Source of the DNA: a virus | Direction: 5' to 3' (one strand) | DNA: 29,996 nt | Virus record (IMG/VR): IMGVR_UViG_3300042547_000170 | Span: 1 to 29,996 of that record | Shown here: positions 4,721 through 11,313 of the stretch, piece by piece | Layout of the letters: each line of letters opens with the position of its first letter | Numbering within the stretch: position 1 is the stretch's first letter | The notes under the pieces: model-generated | The model's input: the letters and a program-made list of their open reading frames with translations, nothing else | Databases searched by the model: none | What the model was told of the DNA's origin: nothing | Program-made: the position numbers and the translations under genes

Positions 4721-6265
4721 TCAAGCAAACACGTCAAAGTCCGCACTGGCAGTGGTCTGATGAACCATCGGAGCACCGGCCATGTTGCTTTTCCGCACCA
4801 TCCGGTTGTACTCGCCGCCACCCAGCATCAGGTACCCAAAGCTGTCGCCAATGTGCGAGTGCTCGTTCTTGTTGGGCGTATCCCTGAACCGTTCCTGTCC
4901 CGCGCCGATCGCCACCCTGCGAAAGTGATACCCGCCTCCCAGAGCCTTTCTGAGGAGCTTGCAGGAGCGATTGACGATCAGCCCAGGCTTACCCATTACC
5001 AGCCTCTGCATGGGGCTTGCAGCGGCTTCCCTGCGTACCTTGAAGTCGTTGCTGGCAGTGGGTTGCGCCTTTAGCCCCAGGGTGCGCAGGAAGTCGAAGG
5101 ACGTGACCTCATAGATCGCGTCTCTCGCCATACCGGCGGGATCCCCCCAGAGCATGACCTGGTGGTTGGGGTATCGCTGGTTGAGCTCTGCGAGCAGCTG
5201 CAGGCCGAACCGCTCGAGGCCCATGTCGAAGGTCACGATCTCGTGGTGGATCAGCCAGCGTCCGTTGGGGAGTCTCTGTCCGATGGTGGCTGCAGGGGTG
5301 AGACCAAAGTCCAGGCCCACCTGGATGGGTACGCCAGGCTCGACCTCCGTCTCCCCGCTCATGGTGGCGTCGTCGTACTCTGGCCAGACGGGTCGGCCTT
5401 CCTGGACGTAGGTGTACTGACCCGCGGCATAGCACCGGATCCAGTCCAGGTTCTTGCCGGGCAGCATCTGCTGGTAGTAGCCGGCGGGGAGGTTGTTGAT
5501 GTTCTCCGCGGCGGGGTTCGTCTTCCACCACTTGCCGGCAGCGAGCATATGGTCGTTGGCCTCGGGGTTGTCCGGCAGGTCGTCAGCGGGAACTTCGATG
5601 ACACCGCCTGGTTGCTTCCAGAACTTCCAGCCTCGGGGCTTTTCCTTCTCGGCCATGTTGTGCCACCAGTGGTCGTCGTCCATCGGGTTGGTATCCATCC
5701 AGATGCCGTGCCAGGACGCGCCGCCATCACGCTTCGTTGGATACCGTCCCACCCGGTGCGTGAGGCCGTCTATGACCGCTTTGGGGAGCTCACGGGCCTC
5801 GTTGACCCATGCGCCTGTGAGCTCGAGAGAGAGCAGCTTTCTAACGTCCTTGGGCTGATCGAGCGCCAGAAAGATGACCTCGCAGTCGATACCGGCAGCA
5901 TCACCGCGGGCGGGCAGCCGAATGTGGTGGGTGATGGGTGGCGTCCAGAGCATGTTGCCGAACGTGCTCTCGGGGAACAGATCCAGCCAGGTCTTGATGG
6001 TGGTGGTCTTCAGCATGGGGTAGCTGTTCCTGACCACGGCCCAGCGCGAGTACCGGATGTTGTCGATGGGGGAGGGCTTCTGTTTGACGGCCTGGATGAA
6101 GATCTTGGCCGCGCAGGCGTAGCTCTTCCCGGATCCGACCGGCCCCATGACACCGGCCACGAACTGTCTGGATTGGATGAAGTCGTAGACCACCGGGCTC
6201 TCACTGAAGTCCAGCTTCAGTCCGGTGACGCCGACCTGCTTGGCGCTCTGTTCTTTAGTTCTCAC
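4721..6265 (-). CDS. terL: Terminase large subunit (packaging ATPase/nuclease)
   Basis: A 514-residue packaging motor that pumps DNA into the procapsid through the portal and cuts it. The N-terminal ATPase domain has Walker A GPVGSGKS (41-48), an RN-SYPML segment (79-85) and a Walker B-like strand ending WVNEA with the catalytic Glu near 156. The C-terminal RNase H-type nuclease shows Asp in VGLDFGLTP (319), Asp in LWGDPAG (375) and Asp in HIGDSFGYL (474). Length and motif order fit a full-length enzyme. The start is GTG 6265 in a GTGA overlap with the upstream gene, supported by a GAAGGA Shine-Dalgarno. The small subunit is unusually far upstream, separated by five small genes. Confidence 0.93.
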   Translation of the reverse strand: MRTKEQSAKQVGVTGLKLDFSESPVVYDFIQSRQFVAGVMGPVGSGKSYACAAKIFIQAVKQKPSPIDNIRYSRWAVVRNSYPMLKTTTIKTWLDLFPESTFGNMLWTPPITHHIRLPARGDAAGIDCEVIFLALDQPKDVRKLLSLELTGAWVNEARELPKAVIDGLTHRVGRYPTKRDGGASWHGIWMDTNPMDDDHWWHNMAEKEKPRGWKFWKQPGGVIEVPADDLPDNPEANDHMLAAGKWWKTNPAAENINNLPAGYYQQMLPGKNLDWIRCYAAGQYTYVQEGRPVWPEYDDATMSGETEVEPGVPIQVGLDFGLTPAATIGQRLPNGRWLIHHEIVTFDMGLERFGLQLLAELNQRYPNHQVMLWGDPAGMARDAIYEVTSFDFLRTLGLKAQPTASNDFKVRREAAASPMQRLVMGKPGLIVNRSCKLLRKALGGGYHFRRVAIGAGQERFRDTPNKNEHSHIGDSFGYLMLGGGEYNRMVRKSNMAGAPMVHQTTASADFDVFA

Positions 6266-6459
6266 TTGCGTCCTTCAATCAGCATCTTCATGGCGATCAC
6301 AAGATCACTGGCGGCCTGCTCTGTCAGCACCATTGAATCGGTGTCCTGGGTGACAGTAAAGAATAGCGGGCCTTCAAGCGTTGACCCCGGATCGATCTCG
6401 ACCTCGAGCGCCAGACCCTTGTGGTTTTCGATCTCGTAGCGTGTTGGTTTGATCTTCAT
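6262..6459 (-). CDS. Small hypothetical protein
   Basis: A 65-residue protein, ATG 6459 (ATGA overlap with the upstream gene), ending in a GTGA overlap with terL. It has a beta-rich N-terminal half (RYEIENHKGLALEVEIDPG, then PLFFTVTQ) and a C-terminal helix (LTEQAASDLVIAMKMLIEG). I recognise no family. Tight coupling to terL on both sides makes it a real gene of the packaging operon. Confidence 0.6.
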   Translation of the reverse strand: MKIKPTRYEIENHKGLALEVEIDPGSTLEGPLFFTVTQDTDSMVLTEQAASDLVIAMKMLIEGRK

Positions 6460-6821
6460 GCATTCTTCTCCTTTAGCTTTGCATCGACCATGTAAACCAA
6501 CGCTTGCCAGTTTGTTTTGTCGCCGAAAGTCGATCGACTAACTAGAGCACGCGCTTCGTCGTCCGTCAGTTCGACCCATTGGCGCGGTGCGGTGTAGAGC
6601 GGTTGCCAATACTTCCCAATCATGTCTTCGCTGGGATCGGTGGTGAAACGAGTCTTATAGTTGTCCGCATGAAACCAAGCCATTGGCTTCTCACCCTGCT
6701 CGATGGCAGCGCGGAGAGCGATGATGCTTGGCTCCCAAGAAAATACTTTCGCTGGGTGAAACATAAAGCCCTTAATCTGCTCCAACGCCTCCAGCGCCTG
6801 CTTCATGACCGCGATGCTCAT
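6456..6821 (-). CDS. Ea22/DUF551-like early phage protein
   Basis: A 121-residue protein. I chose ATG 6821 (GGGAGT Shine-Dalgarno, ATGA overlap with the upstream stop) over an in-frame TTG two codons upstream. The N-terminus has MKQALEALEQIKG and ALRAAIEQGEKPMAWFH, followed by KYWQPLYTAPRQW. These are hallmarks of a mosaic family of phage early proteins often called Ea22-like or hypothetical, in which an ALR-AIEQ helix precedes a W.PLYTAP segment. The C-terminal ELTDDEARAL region is helical. Function unknown. Confidence 0.65.
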   Translation of the reverse strand: MSIAVMKQALEALEQIKGFMFHPAKVFSWEPSIIALRAAIEQGEKPMAWFHADNYKTRFTTDPSEDMIGKYWQPLYTAPRQWVELTDDEARALVSRSTFGDKTNWQALVYMVDAKLKEKNA

Positions 6822-7012
6822 AGCCAACTCCCTTTCAATACATACCCACGTTTACCCCGCTCTCGTACATCAATCTGCCGGTCTTTCCGTTTCAGCCGCT
6901 TCGCGTAGTACCGCGCCCGACCTAGATACGGCGTGACGATGAAATTGCTGTAGCCGAACGAAAACTTGCGGGCTTTGTCGAGCATGACGTAGTACAGACG
7001 GTGGCGCCTCAT
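6818..7012 (-). CDS. Small basic hypothetical protein
   Basis: A 64-residue, strongly basic protein. I chose ATG 7012 because it sits in an ATGA overlap with the upstream stop; the longer frame upstream to 7102 is the shadow of that gene. It contains aromatic and arginine-rich stretches (LYYVMLDKARKFSFGY, then RARYYAKRLKRKDRQID) and ends YVLKGSWL. No recognised family; nucleic-acid binding is possible from charge alone. Confidence 0.55.
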   Translation of the reverse strand: MRRHRLYYVMLDKARKFSFGYSNFIVTPYLGRARYYAKRLKRKDRQIDVRERGKRGYVLKGSWL

Positions 7013-7233
7013 ATCTCCCCCTTCAGCACTTTGGCTGCGTGCAAGTAGTAGTTGTACTGACCGCCAGACCGCTCGTGCAGGCGCTCCAGTATCAGCACGC
7101 ACCGCTCACGCTCGGCAGCTGCAGCACGCTCTGCAAAGCGCATCAAAAAGGTTACATCTTTCTCTGGCGTCTCCGACAGCTCCCAGAACGCTCCGCAATC
7201 CAGCGCCTGGCGCAAGATCTCGTCTCGGTTCAT
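7009..7233 (-). CDS. Small hypothetical early phage protein
   Basis: A 74-residue protein, ATG 7233 (ATGA overlap with the zinc-ribbon gene). It is mostly helical, with DEILRQALDCGAFWELSE, then FAERAAAAERERCVLILERL and a C-terminal YYLHAAKVLKG. The AAAAERERC segment is common in small phage early proteins, but no function is known. Overlapping stops and starts on both sides argue that it is translated. Confidence 0.6.
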   Translation of the reverse strand: MNRDEILRQALDCGAFWELSETPEKDVTFLMRFAERAAAAERERCVLILERLHERSGGQYNYYLHAAKVLKGEI

Positions 7234-7421
7234 CGTTCCAGCCTCCCATTCGGATCCCCATCATTCTCAACCTGCAGCGTCTCTGCCGGCACCTCATAGG
7301 TCGACCACCGGTGCCCACACTCCACGCAATCCCTGAGACGCCACTTCCACCCATACCGGGTGTCGCGTCTGGACTCCTTCACCTGCGACTTCCAGCTTCC
7401 GCACTCCACACACACACTCAT
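7230..7421 (-). CDS. NrdR-like zinc-ribbon protein
   Basis: A 63-residue protein that looks like the isolated zinc ribbon of the ribonucleotide-reductase repressor NrdR. It has CVECGS at 4-9 and CVECGHRWSTYE near 32-43, with Arg-rich segments between (VKESRRDTR, WRLRDC). This CxxC...CxxCGxR(W/F)(S/T)TYE pattern is the NrdR signature, but the ATP-cone domain that follows in NrdR is absent. It probably binds DNA or RNA. ATG 7421 has a strong GGGAGG Shine-Dalgarno and overlaps the stop of terS (ATGA), so it is part of the packaging/early operon. Confidence 0.72.
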   Translation of the reverse strand: MSVCVECGSWKSQVKESRRDTRYGWKWRLRDCVECGHRWSTYEVPAETLQVENDGDPNGRLER

Positions 7422-7840
7422 CCCTCCCCCCTGGGGGCCACCACGTTCACGTCAATCACCGAGGGCTTCTCATCGTCTTCAGGCCTGTCCAAGAGCCCCG
7501 AGGCCTTGGCCAGCAGCCTGAGTACCTGAACCTTGTCGAAGAGCTCGATCTCGAGCGTCTGCTGCCCGTCCTTGCCCTTCGTCACCCTCACGTTCTTGAT
7601 CGCCTGCAACGCATGCTCCGGGATCCGGCCGGCACCCTTGAACCTCACCGTCCCGTCATCATCCCAATCCATGATGTCCGTGATCTTCGTCTTCGCCATG
7701 CAGAGCAACAGGTAAGCAACAGCCTCCCGGTTCTCAACGATCGTGGCTGACCTCTCGAGCCTGCGCTGTACCGACCGAATCCCTCCCCACCCATCCAGAC
7801 TCGGTATCGTCGCGCTGAACTTCTGCTTACCCGTAGCCAT
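7418..7840 (-). CDS. terS: Terminase small subunit
   Basis: A 140-residue protein. I chose ATG 7840 (GAGGAG Shine-Dalgarno) rather than a TTG 15 bases upstream. The segment KITDIMDWDDDGTVRFKG, then IPEHALQAIKNVRVTK, then TLEIELFDKVQVLRLLAKAS and GLLDRPED is the typical C-terminal core of podovirus and siphovirus small terminases of the terminase_2 type (W/D-G-V-K....IP..A...I..V). The subunit recognises the packaging site and loads the large subunit. The N-terminal DNA-binding part is shorter than in many relatives. It lies 1.15 kb upstream of terL in the same operon. Confidence 0.75.
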   Translation of the reverse strand: MATGKQKFSATIPSLDGWGGIRSVQRRLERSATIVENREAVAYLLLCMAKTKITDIMDWDDDGTVRFKGAGRIPEHALQAIKNVRVTKGKDGQQTLEIELFDKVQVLRLLAKASGLLDRPEDDEKPSVIDVNVVAPRGEG

Positions 7841-7851
7841 ACCAACACTCC

Positions 7852-8118
7852 TCAAAACGGGATCTCTTCGTCCTGCTGACCCTGATACCCATTGCTCTTG
7901 GCCTGCTCATGCGCCGACTGCCCAGCCTGCTGCACCCGATCACCCAGCGCCAGGCTGATCCACTTCTCACCAGCACTCGTCTCCTTCGTCCAACCACTCA
8001 CCCAGTACACACTCCCATCCGGCAGCATCAACCGTCCCTTCAGATTCGGATGCCGCTCACTCGTCTTCTTGTCGTTCTTGAACAGACTGCCCTGCCCAGG
8101 CTTCATCTCGTATGCCAT
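7852..8118 (-). CDS. Small SSB-like protein with SSB-type acidic C-terminal tip
   Basis: An 88-residue protein, ATG 8118 with AAGGAG spaced 8 bases (an in-frame GTG at 8124 is too close to it). The first part, GQGSLFKNDKKTSERHPNLK, then LMLPDGSVYWVSGWTKE and GEKWISLALGD, is a small beta-rich domain seen in many phages and compatible with an OB-type fold. A Gln-rich linker follows, and the protein ends DEEIPF, nearly identical to the DDDIPF tip by which bacterial SSB recruits replication and recombination proteins. I infer a minimal single-stranded-DNA-binding or SSB-mimic protein working with RecT, RusA and the replication protein. Confidence 0.6.
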   Translation of the reverse strand: MAYEMKPGQGSLFKNDKKTSERHPNLKGRLMLPDGSVYWVSGWTKETSAGEKWISLALGDRVQQAGQSAHEQAKSNGYQGQQDEEIPF

Positions 8119-8138
8119 CGTCACTGCTCCTTGTTAAA

Positions 8139-8549
8139 TCACTTTGAGAATAATTTCCGCTTCAATTCATTCACAAACGCAGTCTGCTCTGCCGTGGCCA
8201 CCCCAGCCGATGGATCTCCAGACAGAATCCGCGCAGCAATGGTCGCCTTCCGATCTACATCACTGGCATTCCGGTATGTGCTCGTGTCCAACATCCGCTT
8301 CTGCTGATCCGTCAGATCAAACACCGGCTCCAGCGACGGGTCACTCTTCATCAACAGCCTCGCAGACTCATTCGTCGCGACAGACTGATACTCGTCCGGC
8401 TTCAGATCAGAGTAGGGATTCAATATGACCTTCCCATCCTCCGTCGCCATCCCGGACACTTTCGGGTTCTTCCTGAAGTAATCCAACTCACCCTGATAGG
8501 GCTCACGCATCTCCACGCCCTTCGGCAACTCGATGTAACTGAAATCCAT
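8139..8549 (-). CDS. Conserved phage hypothetical protein
   Basis: A 136-residue protein, ATG 8549 with AAGGAG at good spacing. It has an N-terminal mixed segment (YFRKNPKVSGMATEDGKVIL, then NPYSDLKPDEY) and a helical C-terminal two thirds including ATNESARLLM, LTDQQKRML and VATAEQTAFVNELKRKLF. Similar proteins with the G(M/A)A-(T)EDG-(K)VILNPYS pattern and a NE-ARL helix are common in phages, but I know of no function. It is the first gene after a 270-base gap and may have its own promoter. Confidence 0.65.
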   Translation of the reverse strand: MDFSYIELPKGVEMREPYQGELDYFRKNPKVSGMATEDGKVILNPYSDLKPDEYQSVATNESARLLMKSDPSLEPVFDLTDQQKRMLDTSTYRNASDVDRKATIAARILSGDPSAGVATAEQTAFVNELKRKLFSK

Positions 8550-8816
8550 CTCAATACTCCTTGTGAAAGAAAATCAGGGGAAAATTTTGGAGAGGCCCCC
8601 ACTCGCTACCGTTGAGGGGAGGGGGGCAAGGGTGCCTCGTCTCCGCGCCCGCATAACGCGCCCCACGCGCACGCCTAGCCGTATGACACCGGGCCTCGCC
8701 TCCCGCCAGCACCCGACACGGCCCTGCCTGTCCAATTCCCATACGTTCGTTTGAGTTTTGTACGGAGCCCGTAGAAAGGCCTACAACGCGCTGGAAGGGT
8801 GCCTGGCTATGTCCGG
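8550..8816 (-). other. 267-base intergenic region between the replication gene and the next gene
   Basis: No convincing gene. The minus-strand open frame here ends by reading through the ribosome-binding site of the 8139-8549 gene and resembles no protein. The part nearest that gene holds a G-rich plus-strand block (about 8615-8635, runs of 4, 6 and 3 G) and a short A+T-rich patch (8570-8584). A weak hairpin, CGTAG-AAAGGC-CTACA, lies near 8770-8784. I could not find a clear promoter; a leader for the downstream genes or a replication-related site is possible. Confidence 0.4.
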
Positions 8817-9728
8817 TCATCCTGCACCCCGGTCGTGCGCTGTAGGCGATCCTGGCGCGTTCTGGGCGGTGTCATACACGCCGTCGACGATGCGGTCGGC
8901 GTTCAGGTTGATGACCGACTCGAGCAGCGAGGCCAGGCGAGGCGGCGGCAGACCCTCGGCCTTGTGCCGGTCGAGCACCTCGTCGATCAACGCGCCAATC
9001 CGATCAACGTGAACATATTGATCGACAACTTGAATCAAACCTTCACACTCCGTAGTTACTTCATACCCCTTTGCCTTTAGTGTGATTGCGCAACCTTCTG
9101 TAGGCCTATTGCCTATTTTTTGAGCATCTTCACACTCGCCACTTTCAGGTTGTCTATGTGGCCGCTTCTTGAGGCCTTCCCTGATCCGTTTGACTGCCAG
9201 CGTCTCGCCCTTCGGCATGGTGTATCTCCTGGTCGGTTGTTGGTTGACCACGGGCTTGACGATGCCTGCCAGCATCTCCGCGATCATCTGTTGCTGCTTC
9301 TTCGGTGGGATCGACTGCATCTTCTCCTCAAGCTCCTTCAAGAATGGTGGCCGTGCGTCTTCTGTGGTGCTGGCCACCGCGATGGCGTCCAGCGTGCCGA
9401 TCTGCGGGTCGTAGATCACCCTGATCGTGTCCCCGGTGTAGCCCTTGAACCCCTTGCGGATCACCTCGATGTACCCGTGATCCTTCAGCTGCTTGACGTG
9501 CTTGTTGACCGCCTGGCGTCGGATGCCAGACTCCTCGGCAATCCGCTGCTGCGTCACCCAGGTGATCCCGGCCCGGTTCGCCCAGCTGCAGACCTTCGCC
9601 AGAGTTCTGACCGCACCATCTGTCAGCCTGCGGTCTTCCAGCGCCCTGATCGGGATCACTGCGAACATCCGGCGCGACGGCGGCTTCTGCTTGACCCTGG
9701 CCTGCTTTGGGAGCCTGAGCTCAGTCAT
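8817..9728 (-). CDS. Winged-helix phage replication protein (RepO/RepA-like)
   Basis: A 303-residue protein. I chose ATG 9728 (GAGG Shine-Dalgarno, ATGACTGA overlap with the upstream gene); the longer frame to 9782 is not supported. Residues about 20-95 form a winged helix-turn-helix: FAVIPIRALEDRRLTDGAVR, WVTQQRIAEESGIRRQAVNK, then HVKQLKDHGYIEVIRKG, as in replication initiators and lambda O-type proteins that bind origin iterons. A linker with MIAEMLAG and a basic patch (KRIREGLKKRPHR) follows, then a C-terminal helical domain that may contact a helicase or loader. No helicase gene is visible, so it probably recruits host machinery. Confidence 0.7.
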   Translation of the reverse strand: MTELRLPKQARVKQKPPSRRMFAVIPIRALEDRRLTDGAVRTLAKVCSWANRAGITWVTQQRIAEESGIRRQAVNKHVKQLKDHGYIEVIRKGFKGYTGDTIRVIYDPQIGTLDAIAVASTTEDARPPFLKELEEKMQSIPPKKQQQMIAEMLAGIVKPVVNQQPTRRYTMPKGETLAVKRIREGLKKRPHRQPESGECEDAQKIGNRPTEGCAITLKAKGYEVTTECEGLIQVVDQYVHVDRIGALIDEVLDRHKAEGLPPPRLASLLESVINLNADRIVDGVYDTAQNAPGSPTAHDRGAG

Positions 9729-9969
9729 CCCCGTCCTCAAGCCAGCCCGCACCCATGCCACGCGGCATCGGAGCCCATGCAATCACCCGCGGCCGGTCGA
9801 TCGGGCTGCCTGCGCCCGCATCACGCCAGAGACGGCGCTCCCGGTCATACCAGCCGATCCAGACCTCAACCGGGTGGTCGAGCTCCACCAGCACCGTCTC
9901 ATCGTCTGCCGGCAAGTGCTGCCGCGCCTTGCGCCACAGAATGAGCTCCTGCATCACTGGTCTGGCCAT
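9721..9969 (-). CDS. DUF551-like small protein
   Basis: An 82-residue protein, ATG 9969 with AAGGAG. The core DDETVLVELDHPVEVWIGWY, then RRLWRDAGAG and PRVIAWAPMPRG matches the DUF551 pattern: a beta strand after (D/E)-(x)-VLV, then YD-G-W, ending in V..W.PLP. This is a small domain common in phage early regions with no known function. Its 5' part overlaps the 3' end of the DUF7696-like frame by about 70 bases, longer than usual here; an in-frame ATG at 9954 would shorten this to about 56. Confidence 0.7.
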   Translation of the reverse strand: MARPVMQELILWRKARQHLPADDETVLVELDHPVEVWIGWYDRERRLWRDAGAGSPIDRPRVIAWAPMPRGMGAGWLEDGDD

Positions 9970-10219
9970 TGCGCTCCTTCCACAGTTTCAGCATCACCGC
10001 CCGCAGCTGCTCCGCTGCACGCTCCCCACGCACCCGCTGCACCTCGAGCAGGTAGCGTCGCTTCGTCCACCGTTTCGATCTCGGGCCAACCGTGTCCGGC
10101 AGCCGCATGGCCCAGGTCGCTTCGCAATAGAGCCGGTACTGCTCGCTGTGGTTGCCCACCTGGCGGCCGTCCGGCAGCGTCACCAGCTTCGCGTTGTCGT
10201 GCACGTTCCCGCAGCCCAT
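9899..10219 (-). CDS. DUF7696-like phage protein
   Basis: The frame is open from GTG 10258; I favour ATG 10219 or a slightly later start because the family core begins near LVTLPDGRQVGNHSEQYRLY, followed by CEATWAMRLP, RRYLLEVQRVRGERAAEQLR and LKLWKERNG. This is the pattern I recall for DUF7696 (LPDGR.V.S.SE..R.ECEA... YL..V...RG...A..L), a small phage family of unknown function. Its 5' end is embedded in the zinc-finger frame at 9954-10337, so the two either overlap heavily or are one gene split by a frameshift. Confidence 0.6.
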   Translation of the reverse strand: MGCGNVHDNAKLVTLPDGRQVGNHSEQYRLYCEATWAMRLPDTVGPRSKRWTKRRYLLEVQRVRGERAAEQLRAVMLKLWKERNGQTSDAGAHSVAQGAAALAGRR

Positions 10220-10337
10220 GCATGCAAGCGCCGCATTGCCACCTTCGATGCCTTCCACCGTTCAAAATCCTCCACGCACCACCCTCGATCGGGTTGCGCT
10301 GCTGACAGTTACTGCACCACCTCGGGCTGTCGCTCAC
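9954..10337 (-). CDS. Small zinc-finger protein (C-terminal extent uncertain)
   Basis: The frame starts at GTG 10337 in a GTGA overlap with rusA. The first 40 residues look real: WCSNCQQRNPIEGGAW, ILNGGRHRRWQCGACM, i.e. CxxC - about 23 residues - CxxC, a treble-clef or zinc-ribbon pattern with the EGG(x)W core seen in other small phage proteins. After that the frame continues to 9954 only as a low-quality Gly/Ala/Arg-rich sequence antiphase to the DUF7696-like frame. The genuine protein therefore probably ends or changes frame near 10215. Confidence 0.55.
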   Translation of the reverse strand: MSDSPRWCSNCQQRNPIEGGAWRILNGGRHRRWQCGACMHGLRERARQREAGDAAGRPPGGQPQRAVPALLRSDLGHAAAGHGWPEIETVDEATLPARGAAGAWGACSGAAAGGDAETVEGAQWPDQ

Positions 10338-10759
10338 TCGAGCACCTCGTGCATGTAGACCTCGACGCCAGGCTCGGTCGAATAGGCCTTGCTGACCGTC
10401 AGCCTGGCGACCTGCTTGTCGTCGACGTAGGCGATGCCGTTGCAAGCGTCCAGGATGGCCTTGGCGACGTTGTCGAGATCCGGCTTGCCCGGCACCTCAT
10501 CGCCGCTCAGTGCGGCCAACTGGCGGCGCTTTGACCAGCTGACAGGCACACCGACCCGGATGTTGATCCGCACCGCCATCGGGTGCTCTGACGGCTGCCA
10601 GGTACCCATCGCTGACCTGCAGGCCTCGGCCACCAGGCGCTCCCAGGCGACCGTCTTCGCCGGCGTGTACATCCGCGGCCGCCCGCCGATCGTGCTCACT
10701 CGAGGCCGGCCCTTGCCGACCGCCTGGCCATCGACCGTGAAGTAGACCGCCAGGCTCAT
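10334..10759 (-). CDS. rusA: RusA-family Holliday junction resolvase
   Basis: A 141-residue enzyme that cuts four-way DNA junctions made by recombination or replication fork reversal. The N-terminus has VDGQAVGKGRPRVS (basic DNA contact loop). The catalytic core is KPDLDNVAKAILDACNG then IAYVDDKQV, giving D94, D96 and D113/D114 in place of the conserved acidic triad of RusA. The length is near the family norm of about 120-140. ATG 10759 lies in an ATGA overlap with the upstream gene. In this phage it would resolve branched intermediates made by the YqaJ-type nuclease and RecT before packaging. Confidence 0.9.
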   Translation of the reverse strand: MSLAVYFTVDGQAVGKGRPRVSTIGGRPRMYTPAKTVAWERLVAEACRSAMGTWQPSEHPMAVRINIRVGVPVSWSKRRQLAALSGDEVPGKPDLDNVAKAILDACNGIAYVDDKQVARLTVSKAYSTEPGVEVYMHEVLE

Positions 10760-10959
10760 AGCGGCAGCCTGATGACGTGGCAGGAGTGATGCAGGGAGCT
10801 CTCGCGCCGCTCGCCATCGCGCCGCACTACATGCCGGGTGCCGCTGGGCGTGAAAGGCTCCCGCCGCACGAACGTGAAGACCTCCCGCGTGCGCTTCAGG
10901 ATGAACCGGTCACCCGGCTGCAGGTTGCGCACCCGCTTGCTGGCAACCAGGCCGCTCAC
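10756..10959 (-). CDS. Small basic phage protein
   Basis: A 67-residue protein starting at GTG 10959 in a GTGA overlap with the ribbon-helix-helix gene. The core LQPGDRFILKRTREVFTFVR, REPFTPSGTRHVVRRDG and SSLHHSCHV resembles a small beta-barrel (SH3-like) and is a recurring phage hypothetical. No function is known. It is the second gene of the leftward early operon. Confidence 0.6.
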   Translation of the reverse strand: MSGLVASKRVRNLQPGDRFILKRTREVFTFVRREPFTPSGTRHVVRRDGERRESSLHHSCHVIRLPL

Positions 10960-11144
10960 CGCTTGCCGCCCAGCATCCGGTCGATCCGATCGCGCACGTC
11001 GCTGTAGCGCGGCTGCAGGTGCTCACGGATCAGCGCGTCGATCAGACTGGCCTTGCTGCGCCGCTGGTCTGTCGCCGCTCGGTCGAGTAACTCATATGTG
11101 GCCGGCCGCAGCCGCACCAGGAAAGCCTTGTTCTGTTCGCTCAT
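10956..11144 (-). CDS. Ribbon-helix-helix (Arc/CopG-type) regulator
   Basis: A 62-residue protein, ATG 11144 with GAGGGG upstream. The sequence AFLVRLRPATYELLDRAA, TDQRRSKASLIDALIREHL is a strand (residues 6-12) followed by two helices, the arrangement of ribbon-helix-helix DNA-binding dimers. The C-terminus (DVRDRIDRMLGGKR) is a short amphipathic helix. It is the first gene of the leftward operon and lies next to the palindromic sites in 11145-11341. I infer that it regulates the divergent promoters and possibly itself. Confidence 0.72.
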   Translation of the reverse strand: MSEQNKAFLVRLRPATYELLDRAATDQRRSKASLIDALIREHLQPRYSDVRDRIDRMLGGKR

Positions 11145-11161
11145 GTTCCCCTCATCTGGAA

Positions 11162-11179
11162 TCGCTACGATACCAGCGA
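11162..11179. promoter_or_regulatory. Candidate operator at the leftward start site
   Basis: An imperfect palindrome, TCGCT-ACGATACC-AGCGA, containing the CGATACC core. It touches the leftward -10 element and covers the expected start of transcription. It matches in position, and in the core motif, the palindrome at 11293-11313 just downstream of the rightward promoter. Confidence 0.45.
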
Positions 11180-11207
11180 CTTAAGAACCGGACTAGCCTG
11201 AAGTCAA
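11179..11207 (-). promoter_or_regulatory. Candidate leftward early promoter
   Basis: Read on the minus strand: TTGACT (11207-11202), a 17-base spacer, then TTAAGT (11184-11179). The -35 matches 5 of 6 and the -10 matches 3 of 6 of the sigma-70 consensus, so it is plausible but not strong. It would drive the ribbon-helix-helix, rusA, replication and terminase genes. Confidence 0.5.
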
Positions 11208-11254
11208 GGACTTGCGTTAGGGTTTCCCCTAATCTCTGAGTACCGATTGAGTGT

Positions 11255-11283
11255 TTGACAGACCAAAAAGACCGGCGTAGAGT
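11255..11283 (+). promoter_or_regulatory. Rightward sigma-70-type promoter
   Basis: TTGACA (11255-11260), a 17-base spacer, TAGAGT (11278-11283). The -35 is perfect and the -10 matches 4 of 6. It lies about 60 bases upstream of the first rightward gene. A 6-bp inverted repeat, GACCGG/CCGGTC (11270-11275/11285-11290), straddles the -10, and a larger palindrome follows at 11293-11313, so it is probably repressible. Confidence 0.72.
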
Positions 11284-11292
11284 TCCGGTCAT

Positions 11293-11313
11293 GCGCTACC
11301 GCAACGGTATCGC
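11293..11313. promoter_or_regulatory. Candidate operator or 5'-UTR hairpin downstream of the rightward promoter
   Basis: GCGCTACCG - CAA - CGGTATCGC, a 9-bp inverted repeat with one mismatch. It begins about 10 bases after the -10 element, so it spans the first transcribed bases. The right arm carries the GGTATCG core shared with 4146-4167, 4396-4402 and 11162-11179. Confidence 0.55.

Noticed and set aside
5162-6439. 425-residue plus-strand open frame opposite the large terminase
   Set aside because: It lies wholly on the opposite strand of a gene with clear ATPase and nuclease motifs, and its Val/Leu/Arg/Asp-rich sequence is typical of an antisense shadow in GC-rich DNA.
8613-8635. G-rich run as a possible G-quadruplex
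   Set aside because: Runs of 4, 6 and 3 G give only three separate tracts of three or more, so a regular four-tract quadruplex is not supported.
8551-8820. 89-residue minus-strand open frame between the replication gene and its neighbour
   Set aside because: It runs through the Shine-Dalgarno of the next gene, has no good ribosome-binding site and resembles no protein.
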